Of a stretch of DNA of 64,000 nt, positions 26,336-34,027 are shown piece after piece. This DNA is from JAAURB01 sp049647265. Its GTDB lineage: Bacteria; Cyanobacteriota; Cyanobacteriia; Cyanobacteriales; Microcoleaceae. A program made the position numbers and the translations under genes. The stretch's first letter is position 1. Each line of letters begins with the position of its first letter. Location: assembly GCA_049647265.1 (NCBI GenBank), contig JBARXJ010000004.1:83742-147741 (forward strand), written 5' to 3'. Under the pieces are notes generated by a model. It was not told the origin of the DNA and made no database searches. It was given only the letters and a program-made list of their open reading frames with translations.

Positions 26336-26342
26336 GACAGCT
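26285..26342. promoter_or_regulatory. TGCTGTCGTG decamer array, copy 2 (start of HTH gene)
   Basis: Three decamers (AGATGTCGTG, TACTGTCGTG, TGCTGTCAGT) at 10-bp spacing are followed 30 bp from the third by inverted CGACAGCT. This is the same architecture as 20551-20608. It lies at the 5' end of the HTH gene, a natural place for an autoregulatory operator. Confidence 0.6.
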
Positions 26343-26380
26343 AAAAGGTAAAAAAAAGGGGTGTGACCCCATAAATGTTG

Positions 26381-26533
26381 TCAAGTAGCTTTTCGCCGCC
26401 GTTGATTCTGTGAATTCTTGATCGCGAATTTTTGTGTACGCTTGAGCTGTTGTTTACGTGCTTTAAGTGCGCGATCGCACTTTTTCGAGTCGTAATAACT
26501 TATCATTTGTACATATCTTAAATTTTTGGACAT
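26381..26533 (-). CDS. Possible small basic protein
   Basis: A 50-residue, very basic frame (MSKNLRYVQMISYYDSKKC, then LKARKQQLKRTQKF and QNQRRRKAT). A HIP1 octamer lies inside it. It precedes the HTH gene on the same strand. Length and composition give only weak support. Confidence 0.3.
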   Translation of the reverse strand: MSKNLRYVQMISYYDSKKCDRALKARKQQLKRTQKFAIKNSQNQRRRKAT

Positions 26534-26575
26534 CATGTGGGTCACTTCAATACTCACATTTCTCTTGGTCAGCAT

Positions 26576-26918
26576 TCCCTTGCGTCTTGCGCCGACGCGG
26601 GGTCTGACCGCTTTTTGTGGAAATATTTTGCATGAGGGACATCACTCTTAGATCGAAGGGAAATAAGGCAGCGTTGCCCGAACTGTAACCCGTATCAGTT
26701 CCACGGGGATCTTCTCAGATCAATGGTGTAGTTGTGTCGTGTCAGCTTGAGGAGAAAGGTTCCGCTATTTCAGGAGTTTCATCTGTCAAGGATGTTATCT
26801 CTATCTAAAAAATTCGGTTTTCTTCATCAGTTGTTAGTTATGCTAGCGTGTTTATGTTAACTATGTCAACTATCACTGACTAACAGCAGTATCATAGCAG
26901 TGTAATAATGAGTGTGTA
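26576..26918. other. Intergenic region between divergent gene groups
   Basis: A 343-bp region between the minus-strand membrane gene run and the plus-strand regulator. It should hold promoters in both directions. A GTGTCGTGTCAGC near 26734 loosely resembles the decamer arrays. No gene is seen. Confidence 0.5.
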
Positions 26919-27335
26919 ATGTACATACGGACAGCAATGAAAGGAAACGAGCCTTATGAAAGGGTTCGGCTAACGGTTTTCATGCCGTCTTGGGTGCGTA
27001 CAGCGTTTAAGCAGTATGCAGCAGCTCAAGGAATTTCAATGTCACAGTTGCTGGCAGATATGGCTGAGGAGACAGTAATAGATGCAGGCTTCAAACCCCC
27101 TCAAAAGTTGGACTACAACACAATGGGGGAACTGGTTCAAGACAACTTAGAGTTGTTGAAGACTGAAACGCGGATCACTTTAGACGAACTTGAAAAAATA
27201 ATGCAAGGCGAATGCTGTAACGAAATTACCATGCTTAGAATTGCAATTGCGCTGGATATCTCTGAAGAAGATATCAGGGATTTGGCTAAGCGCTCGTATA
27301 ACGGCAATAAAGAGGAGTGTTGCGCTGATGCTTGA
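26919..27335 (+). CDS. Small DNA-binding regulator (RHH plus Cro-like HTH)
   Basis: A 138-residue protein. Residues about 12-50 (YERVRLTVFMPSWVRTAFKQY, GISMSQLLADMAEETV) fit a ribbon-helix-helix domain. Residues about 80-125 (ITLDELEKIMQGECCNEITMLRIAIALDISEEDIRDLAKR) fit a Cro/CI-type HTH. Starts at 26919 or 26937 (MKGNEP) are both possible. It overlaps the next gene by 8 bases. Confidence 0.65.
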   Translation: MYIRTAMKGNEPYERVRLTVFMPSWVRTAFKQYAAAQGISMSQLLADMAEETVIDAGFKPPQKLDYNTMGELVQDNLELLKTETRITLDELEKIMQGECCNEITMLRIAIALDISEEDIRDLAKRSYNGNKEECCADA

Positions 27336-28017
27336 GTTTAACCAATTACCTGGATGGCAATATCAGGCTGGTGAGGGGTCTATCACTATGATCGCGCCAG
27401 ATAAAAAATGTGCTGAGTCCTATTTATGGGAGTTAGAGCGTCATCCATGCCACTGCATTAAATGGGATGAACCTATAGAGTTATTTATCAAATATGTAAA
27501 CGGCTCCCACCGCTACCGTGTTCCATTAACAAGTCATGCCGGGGAGCCAAATGTAGAAAACAATTCTGAAACTAACATGAAAATTGAAACACAAGTCAAC
27601 CCTATCACATTACAACCCGATTCAGATTATCAACGGCTGATGGAATGGATGTTAGAGAAAAGAACTGATGGATTAAGCGTTGTTGTTACCAGCCAGATTG
27701 ATGATAAGTGCCTTTTCCATAACGATGTTCTTAAAGCCAGTCGCACTGTTTTGACGGCTGCTGAATTTATTGGACAAAATTATCGGTGGTACTGGCGGGA
27801 TACTATGGATGACTATCGAGAATTGCGCGATCGCCTTGATGCCATCACGGGTGATAGAGATTATCTGGCTGGGTTTGAGTATCGTTTACGCCGTCCTGAT
27901 GGTGCATTGTGTAGTTATTCCACTGATTATTATCGTGCTACTTTTCTTGGCGTTCCGGTTCGGATTGGAGTTAGCCGTTCTGAAGATTGGCAAATTATTG
28001 AAACAGCTTACCGATAA
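27328..28017 (+). CDS. Protein with PAS-like C-terminus
   Basis: A 229-residue protein beginning MLEFNQLPGWQYQ at the ATG at 27328, inside the 3' end of the regulator gene (8-base overlap, coupled). Residues about 100-229 resemble a PAS domain (VTAAEFIGQNYRWYWRDTMDDYRELRDRL, then a strand core RLRRPDGALCSYSTDYYRATFLGVPVRI). It has no output domain, so it may sense a ligand for the coupled regulator. A hairpin terminator follows at 28040. Confidence 0.6.
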   Translation: MLEFNQLPGWQYQAGEGSITMIAPDKKCAESYLWELERHPCHCIKWDEPIELFIKYVNGSHRYRVPLTSHAGEPNVENNSETNMKIETQVNPITLQPDSDYQRLMEWMLEKRTDGLSVVVTSQIDDKCLFHNDVLKASRTVLTAAEFIGQNYRWYWRDTMDDYRELRDRLDAITGDRDYLAGFEYRLRRPDGALCSYSTDYYRATFLGVPVRIGVSRSEDWQIIETAYR

Positions 28018-28039
28018 GCTTCTTTGATTTTAACTCTCT

Positions 28040-28066
28040 ATCCCCGGTATGAATCGGGGATTTTTT
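28040..28066 (+). terminator. Rho-independent terminator
   Basis: A 7-bp stem ATCCCCG / CGGGGAT with an 8-base loop is followed by TTTTT, 22 bases after the stop of the PAS-like gene. It also marks the convergence with the minus-strand gene ending at 28065. Confidence 0.85.
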
Positions 28067-28700
28067 ATGATCTCTGATTGATAGGGCGCGGTTCGATTCT
28101 ACGTGTTTTGGAATTATAACGAGGGATTGCCCAGTCCAAACACTTTTGAACCTCCCCTGGAACCGTCCAAGATTTCTGATCTAAATGCCATGCCCAGGTA
28201 TAATCCGGTTCTCCCTCAAACCAGTTTTCAGTTCGGTCAGACATTTTTGAGGCTTCTATTTCGTATCGATAACCCGGATGATAGATCCCCGTTGTTTTTA
28301 CCACCCAATGTCCAAAGCGATGAAGCGCATATTTTCGGTTGGCATAGGCAATTGCTTTTCTCTCAAAATCCACATAACAGGTAATTCGATTTATTTGTTG
28401 ATTTCTCGCTAGTGCCTCGGCTTCCTTCATAGGGGAAATTTCTTGAAAGTAGGCGGCTAAATGAGGTTCAGATTTTGATTGAAAACGCTCTCTCAGCACA
28501 GAGTCTAACTTTTTCAGTGGGAATTTGAATTTTTTGCAAAAAGCTTTTTTCGTCTCTGAAATTTTTTGATAATCAGGAGGCTCTATTTTGCCTAACTCAT
28601 AAATACTGTCTAAGGCTGCATAATGAGCAGCGTAACACTCAAGATTCACTTTAGTCATTCTTGCTTGCTTGATTAACCATTTTACTTTTAATCTACCCAA
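28065..28700 (-). CDS. Hypothetical protein
   Basis: A 211-residue basic protein (MGRLKVKWLIKQARMTKVN). The first half is helical with many Lys/Glu. The second half is Trp- and Tyr-rich (FGHWVVKTTGIYHPGYRYEIEA, DYTWAWHLDQKSWTVPG). No known family. It lies between the PAS-like gene and the reverse transcriptase, transcribed away from the latter. Confidence 0.55.
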   Translation of the reverse strand: MGRLKVKWLIKQARMTKVNLECYAAHYAALDSIYELGKIEPPDYQKISETKKAFCKKFKFPLKKLDSVLRERFQSKSEPHLAAYFQEISPMKEAEALARNQQINRITCYVDFERKAIAYANRKYALHRFGHWVVKTTGIYHPGYRYEIEASKMSDRTENWFEGEPDYTWAWHLDQKSWTVPGEVQKCLDWAIPRYNSKTRRIEPRPINQRS

Positions 28701-28880
28701 ATTTATAGGTACGAAATCACACTCAAGAGAAACGCCAGGTAGTCACAATTCTTTATAGCTCTCCAGAATCAGAGTTGATTGTTATTTTTGTGGAAATACT
28801 GTCTTCTATAGTCAGGCTATAGTGAACTTAGCTTACGAGTAAAAGTAGGATATAGCAGTTTAGCTGCTACTAATATAAAA

Positions 28881-29882
28881 ATGAAGCTAACTATAGCTAC
28901 AGCAGGTTTTGTTGAGCAGTTTTTAAGTTCAGAAAACTTTCAACGTGCTTATGAAAAAGTTGCCCTTAAAAAAGGTTGTGCTGGAAGTGATGATGAAACC
29001 CTTGAGAATTTTAGTCAAAACTTAACGTTGAACTTGGCTCAACTACGACAACAGGTGGCCTCTGCTACCTATCAACCTTTACCTTGTAGACAGATTTTTA
29101 TTCCAAAACGTCAGGAAAAATGGCGAGAATTAAGAATTCCAACAGTACGCGATCGCATTGTACAGCAAGCATTGTTAAATATATTGGCTCCCATTGCAGA
29201 ATCTCAGTTTTCAAAGGTTAGTTTTGCCTATCGCCCTAATCGCTCTTATTTAGATGCGGTACAAGAAGTGATTCGATGGCGTAATTGTAATTATCAATGG
29301 GTGTTAGATGCTGATATTACTCAGTTTTTCGATAGTATTAATCATACTATTCTTTTACGAGAAGTCAGAAAAGTTATTGATAATCCTGGAATATTATGTT
29401 TAATTAAAGCCTGGATTTCTACGGGAATCTCTACAGATTCAGGGATTTCACCAATAGAAAAAGGTATTCCTCAAGGTGCAGTAATTTCTCCCTTACTTGC
29501 AAATATTTACCTGAATGAGTTTGACCATTATTTTGATAAAATTGATACTTTAAAGCTAATTCGTTATGCTGACGATTTTATTATTTTGGCGCGAACAGAA
29601 GGAGAAATTTCTCAAGCTTATTCTTTAGTTGAACAGCGTCTCCAATCTTTAGCTTTAGAATTACATCCTCGCAAGACACAAATTACTTGCTTTGAACGGG
29701 GATTTCGATTTTTGGGACATGGCTTTTTAGAAAATGCTATTTTCCCTCTAGAGTCTGCAACCTCCACGCCGTCTGAACCGGAAGTGACAGTAAAAAAGCA
29801 GGGTAAAAAAAAACTTCATCCAAGACATCGCAGACAGGCAAACAGAAAAAAAAGCCATACAATGCTTCCTTGGAGTTATTAA
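28881..29882 (+). CDS. CRISPR-associated reverse transcriptase
   Basis: A 333-residue RT. Motifs are RELRIPTVRDRIVQQALLN, VLDADITQFFDSI (motif A Asp), GIPQGAVISPLLANIYLNEFD (motif B), YADDF at 229-232 (catalytic), and the FLGHGF thumb-side motif. It has no group II intron maturase or endonuclease domain. It lies directly before cas1 in the position and order of RT-Cas1 fusions, which let type III systems take spacers from RNA. The last 25 residues are Lys/Arg-rich and encoded across A9 and A8 runs; the cas1 frame is open from 29807, so a -1 slip would make one RT-Cas1 protein of about 697 residues. Confidence 0.9.
   Translation: MKLTIATAGFVEQFLSSENFQRAYEKVALKKGCAGSDDETLENFSQNLTLNLAQLRQQVASATYQPLPCRQIFIPKRQEKWRELRIPTVRDRIVQQALLNILAPIAESQFSKVSFAYRPNRSYLDAVQEVIRWRNCNYQWVLDADITQFFDSINHTILLREVRKVIDNPGILCLIKAWISTGISTDSGISPIEKGIPQGAVISPLLANIYLNEFDHYFDKIDTLKLIRYADDFIILARTEGEISQAYSLVEQRLQSLALELHPRKTQITCFERGFRFLGHGFLENAIFPLESATSTPSEPEVTVKKQGKKKLHPRHRRQANRKKSHTMLPWSY
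29805..29853 (+). promoter_or_regulatory. Two poly-A slippery tracts joining the RT and cas1 frames
   Basis: An A9 run (29805-29813, RT frame GGT AAA AAA AAA CTT) and an A8 run (29846-29853) lie before the RT stop at 29880-29882. In the RT frame the second reads AGA AAA AAA AGC, containing the A AAA AAA heptamer. A -1 slip at either tract enters the cas1 frame, which has no stop after the TAA at 29804-29806. Confidence 0.5.
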
Positions 29883-29965
29883 GCGTTTCTTCTCCTCTAT
29901 CATCCAATAGTTATTTTGAGCAATTATTAACGGTTAATGCATCTCCAAAAAATTGGAATTCTGAC

Positions 29966-30973
29966 ATGGCAACATTATATTTAACAGAACAAGGCGCAAC
30001 AATTTATAAAGAACATCAACGGTTTATCATTTGGGTTCCAGAACAGGAAAATAAAATTGAGATTCCGATTCGAGAAGTAGAACGGATTTTACTTTTTGGT
30101 AATATTCAGCTTTCTACTCAAGCTATTGGAGCTTGTTTACAACAACCGATTGCTGTTCTATTTCTGAATTCTTCTGGGCAATATAAAGGACATCTCTGGA
30201 GTCTGGAGTCTACCCATTTATCCAGTGAGCTAAATCAAATTGATAAGCAGAAAAATTCCCGGTTTCAATTATCTTTTTGTCGGGCTATTGTCCGGGGTAA
30301 GCTGATGAATTCTCGACAGCTTTTACTCCGGCTGAACCGTAAACGTCATGTTCCTGAAGTCGAGTTGGCGATCGCAGGTATCTATGATGATATCGAAGCG
30401 ATTGATCGAGTCAGAAATATTGATAAGTTACGAGGTTATGAAGGCATCGGTGCAGCTCGATATTTTCCAGCTTTTGGTCAGTTAATGACCCATCCGGCAT
30501 TTACATTCTCTCAACGCAATCGCCAACCTCCAACTGACCCTGTAAATTCCTTACTCAGTTTTGGCTATACGTTATTATTTAATAATGTTTTGAGTTTGAT
30601 TATTGCAGAGGGGCTTTCTCCTTATTTCGGTCATTTTCACTATGGGGAAGAGAGAAAACCTTATTTAGCTTTTGATTTAATGGAAGAGTTTCGCTCTCCA
30701 GTTGTAGATAGTTTAGTGCTGAAGTTAGTTAATAAACCTTTCTTTAAATTAGATGATTTTGACTTTGTCGCAAATACAGGAGGAGTTTATCTTAATGGAA
30801 CTTCTAGGAAAGCTTTTTTCCAGTATTTTGAACAACGAATGAATGAGTTAGTTTCCCATCCTGATTTACAACCTCAAGTCACTTATCGCCAAGCTATCCA
30901 ATTACAAATTCGACGTTATAAACGGAGTTTGTTGCGGGGAGAAGTGTATGAACCGTTCTTGAGAATTACGTGA
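29966..30973 (+). CDS. cas1: CRISPR-associated endonuclease Cas1
   Basis: The integrase subunit of the spacer-acquisition complex; the independent ATG gives about 335 residues. Family marks are MATLYLTEQGATIYKEHQR, IPIREVERILLFGN, the LRGYEGIGAARYFPAF region with a metal-binding Glu, FGYTLLFNNVLSLIIAEGL, FHYGEERKPYLAFDLMEEFRSPVVDSLVL (His, Asp/Glu metal ligands) and LNGTSRKAFFQYFE. No ribosome-binding site precedes 29966. The frame is open back through 29807, overlapping the RT end, which supports either a TTG start at 29870 or production as an RT-Cas1 fusion. Confidence 0.93.
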   Translation: MATLYLTEQGATIYKEHQRFIIWVPEQENKIEIPIREVERILLFGNIQLSTQAIGACLQQPIAVLFLNSSGQYKGHLWSLESTHLSSELNQIDKQKNSRFQLSFCRAIVRGKLMNSRQLLLRLNRKRHVPEVELAIAGIYDDIEAIDRVRNIDKLRGYEGIGAARYFPAFGQLMTHPAFTFSQRNRQPPTDPVNSLLSFGYTLLFNNVLSLIIAEGLSPYFGHFHYGEERKPYLAFDLMEEFRSPVVDSLVLKLVNKPFFKLDDFDFVANTGGVYLNGTSRKAFFQYFEQRMNELVSHPDLQPQVTYRQAIQLQIRRYKRSLLRGEVYEPFLRIT

Positions 30974-31277
30974 TTTTTGATAGTGGGGAGTGGGCAATAA
31001 GGGAGATAAATACTTATTTTATAAGGCTTAAATCCTACTTCCGGAGGAAGGGCTACGCCTACAGCATTTTTTTTGATGCTTAAGACTTATTAAGTATACA
31101 AGTGCAACCTGCTACATTACCAATGCTTCAGATTTTCCCACTCACATCATTGTCTGAAACCTCCGAGATACCGTTGAACAGGTTAGGAAAATTCTTAATA
31201 ATTTCTCGGAAACTTAAAGAATCTACCCTTGAAAGCTACTACCTACTCCCTACTGCCTATTCCCTACTGCCTTCTCT
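30974..31277. other. Intergenic region between cas1 and cas2
   Basis: Holds GGGAGTGGG-type and CCTACTGCCTATTCC-type heptamer repeats (near 31003-31022 and 31240-31275) and a fragment of the CTTCCGGAGGAAGGGCTACGCC dispersed repeat (31040-31061). No gene is seen. The STRR runs right up to the cas2 start codon, which has no visible ribosome-binding site. Confidence 0.6.
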
Positions 31278-31550
31278 ATGATCCTAGTTGTTTATGATAT
31301 ACCGGATAACAAGCGGCGAACAAAGCTGTCTAATTTTCTCGAAGGTTACGGCAGACGGGTACAATACTCAGTGTTTGAGATTTTTGTTAGCCTGAATGAG
31401 ATGCGTGTCTTGCATCAGAAAGTTAAAAAGTTAGTAGTTCCCAAGGAGGATAATGTTCGATTTTACTGGATAGGCCAGGAGACGTTGTCTCTAGTGCTGA
31501 CAATTGGCAGCGAAAAACCTGAATCTCCTGCATCATTCTATATAGTTTAA
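31278..31550 (+). CDS. cas2: CRISPR-associated endoribonuclease Cas2
   Basis: A 90-residue Cas2 of normal length: MILVVYDIPDNKRRTKLSNFLEGYGRRVQYSVFE carries the conserved first-strand Asp and the SVFE motif. Cas2 dimerises and bridges two Cas1 dimers during spacer integration. It lies 300 bp before the first CRISPR repeat, with the leader between them. Confidence 0.95.
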   Translation: MILVVYDIPDNKRRTKLSNFLEGYGRRVQYSVFEIFVSLNEMRVLHQKVKKLVVPKEDNVRFYWIGQETLSLVLTIGSEKPESPASFYIV

Positions 31551-31850
31551 TTGCCAAAAGATAGAAAAACCTAATTTTTTGTATTGAACTTGAAATTGAT
31601 GAATTTGTAGGCTGAAACTTAAGTGGGATAAGGATTGTATTCAATAATTCTTCTGTGGTAATATTAAATCGACGCAATAAGGGAAATGGCTGAAATGCTT
31701 ATTCTTTCGTCGGATTGCGTCGATGGCTCTCCCAGTAGGCGTTTGAGGTATGTAATAATGACAACTTCAACTGTATTACAAGTCAATTTTTTGGGGTTGC
31801 GTCGATTTGTCCTCTGTAACCCTCTCTGGGTAAAGCCTCTGAGACGAACT
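31551..31850 (+). promoter_or_regulatory. CRISPR leader with three TTGCGTCGAT boxes
   Basis: The AT-rich stretch between cas2 and the first repeat is the probable leader. The 10-mer TTGCGTCGAT occurs at 31715-31724 and 31797-31806 on the plus strand and at 31668-31677 in inverted form. The first two boxes are inverted to each other and the last two are 82 bp apart (near eight helical turns). Such boxes could bind a protein that guides spacer integration or transcription. No promoter was located with confidence. Confidence 0.55.
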
Positions 31851-33887
31851 CCCTAGCTTCTTCTTTGAAGCTGAATTAATGGAAACTTTCAGAGTTAAAC
31901 TGAAAATAAGCAGAATCCGAACCCCCTAGCTTCTTCTTTGAAGCTGAATTAATGGAAACATTATCGGACGATTCTCATAATTATAGTAATATGACCCCCC
32001 TAGCTTCTTCTTTGAAGCTGAATTAATGGAAACGCTAGCACTAATGTTTTGCATTGTAATATTATTACTACCCTAGCTTCTTCTTTGAAGCTGAATTAAT
32101 GGAAACATGTGAGTAGACCTCCTAGAGTCTATAGAACATAGACCCTAGCTTCTTCTTTGAAGCTGAATTAATGGAAACTTTAAGTTAGCCATAATGAATC
32201 TTTAGCCTTTTTAAGTTCCCTAGCTTCTTCTTTGAAGCTGAATTAATGGAAACTGTTTGGTCAACGGGTTGCCAGAAGCAACCGCAGTCTCCCTAGCTTC
32301 TTCTTTGAAGCTGAATTAATGGAAACCGACCGTCACGGTGCGCTAAGGAACTTTTAGAACGATCCCCTAGCTTCTTCTTTGAAGCTGAATTAATGGAAAC
32401 AATAGTAGCTATTTAATCTTGTAGAAATGCACCCCCTAGCTTCTTCTTTGAAGCTGAATTAATGGAAACAACTCAACGTTGGCAGACTTGGGGTCAGCTA
32501 AGTCAAGCTCCCTAGCTTCTTCTTTGAAGCTGAATTAATGGAAACGTAATGTCCGTCTTCATTTGAGACGATTAATTGTTTCCCTAGCTTCTTCTTTGAA
32601 GCTGAATTAATGGAAACGTTAAATCAGCATCAATTAAATTAGCTCGGGTTAAGTTCCCTAGCTTCTTCTTTGAAGCTGAATTAATGGAAACAGTTAGCTT
32701 CCATTAATTCAGCTTCAATTAAATTAGCCCCTAGCTTCTTCTTTGAAGCTGAATTAATGGAAACTCTGCATTATTCATGGATAAAAATCCTTTACTAGTT
32801 TTCCCTAGCTTCTTCTTTGAAGCTGAATTAATGGAAACAATTATCTTAGTGTCCATTTCAACAACGAAATTGTCATCCCCTAGCTTCTTCTTTGAAGCTG
32901 AATTAATGGAAACCTTTGTATTCGTAACGGACGGGACGGCCACCTTCATAATGACCCTAGCTTCTTCTTTGAAGCTGAATTAATGGAAACGAACAGCAAA
33001 GGAAGAAACAACAGAGAGAGCAGCAGAAGCGACCCTAGCTTCTTCTTTGAAGCTGAATTAATGGAAACCTTGAACAATCTGGTCCTCACCAGATTGAGCC
33101 AAAACCCCTAGCTTCTTCTTTGAAGCTGAATTAATGGAAACGCTCGGCTAGACGCAAAACAACTTGATCCTTTTGGTATCCCCTAGCTTCTTCTTTGAAG
33201 CTGAATTAATGGAAACACAAAAACATAATCAGTTTTGGAATTTACTACTTGTATCCCTAGCTTCTTCTTTGAAGCTGAATTAATGGAAACATGAAATCTT
33301 CAGGTCCAAATTCAAGTAAGTTGAGTTCCCCTAGCTTCTTCTTTGAAGCTGAATTAATGGAAACGTATTTCTGTTTCAACTCAGCAGATTTGGACTTGAT
33401 ATTTTCCCCTAGCTTCTTCTTTGAAGCTGAATTAATGGAAACTTTTTCATAATCCTCATATTCCATAGCCTTCTTGAATATTGCCCTAGCTTCTTCTTTG
33501 AAGCTGAATTAATGGAAACTAGAGCGGTTCACCAGCTCTTGAGCAGTATCATAGCTTACCCTAGCTTCTTCTTTGAAGCTGAATTAATGGAAACGCTCAG
33601 TTCACCGACAAAGTTGATTAACTCCGTAACCCTAGCTTCTTCTTTGAAGCTGAATTAATGGAAACTTGTGATGAAGTAAGACAAGTTGGGAGGTTCTTGG
33701 TAATCCCTAGCTTCTTCTTTGAAGCTGAATTAATGGAAACGGAAGGTGGGAGAAGGTTCAACGGGAAGAGCAGAGTACCCCTAGCTTCTTCTTTGAAGCT
33801 GAATTAATGGAAACGTTGTTGTAATCGTCCCAATTGTTGTTAGACATGATACCCTAGCTTCTTCTTTGAAGCTGAATTAATGGAAAC
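31851..33887 (+). CRISPR. CRISPR array, 28 repeats, 27 spacers
   Basis: The 36-bp repeat begins CCCTAGCTTC, contains the inverted pair AGCTTC / GAAGCT around a 6-base loop, and ends AATTAATGGAAAC. Copies start at 31851, 31924, 31998, 32071, 32143, 32218, 32291, 32365, 32434, 32510, 32582, 32656, 32729, 32803, 32878, 32955, 33033, 33106, 33181, 33255, 33329, 33407, 33484, 33559, 33630, 33705, 33779 and 33852. Repeats look identical; spacers are about 33-42 bp. The cas2-side leader and the GGAAAC end indicate plus-strand transcription, with an ATGGAAAC 5' handle. The spread of spacer lengths fits type III arrays. Confidence 0.98.
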
Positions 33888-33892
33888 GATGA

Positions 33893-33929
33893 AGAGGGGA
33901 GTAGGCAACGGGGAGTGGGGAGTAGGGGT
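33893..33929. repeat. STRR at the array end
   Basis: GGGGAGTAGG-type heptamers directly follow the last CRISPR repeat. There is no 28th spacer bounded by a repeat; the array simply runs into the STRR. Confidence 0.7.
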
Positions 33930-34027
33930 AGCAACAGTTCATCAAAATCTAACTAATATTATGTAAATTTACTCAAAAATTGTGCTAAATTTATAATTTG
34001 AATAAGTTAATCCCCAGCTCAAAAACA

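Noticed and set aside
28083..28100. tRNA-like GGTTCGATTC sequence
   Set aside because: It lies inside a coding sequence and no acceptor stem or cloverleaf can be formed around it.
28881..29882. Group II intron or retron origin for the reverse transcriptase
   Set aside because: No maturase or endonuclease domain, no intron RNA structure recognised, and it lies directly before cas1.
32731..33466. Open frames of 68-72 codons inside the CRISPR array on both strands
   Set aside because: They only translate the 36-bp repeat (SINSASKKKLG and FFFEAELMET) with spacers and have no independent support.
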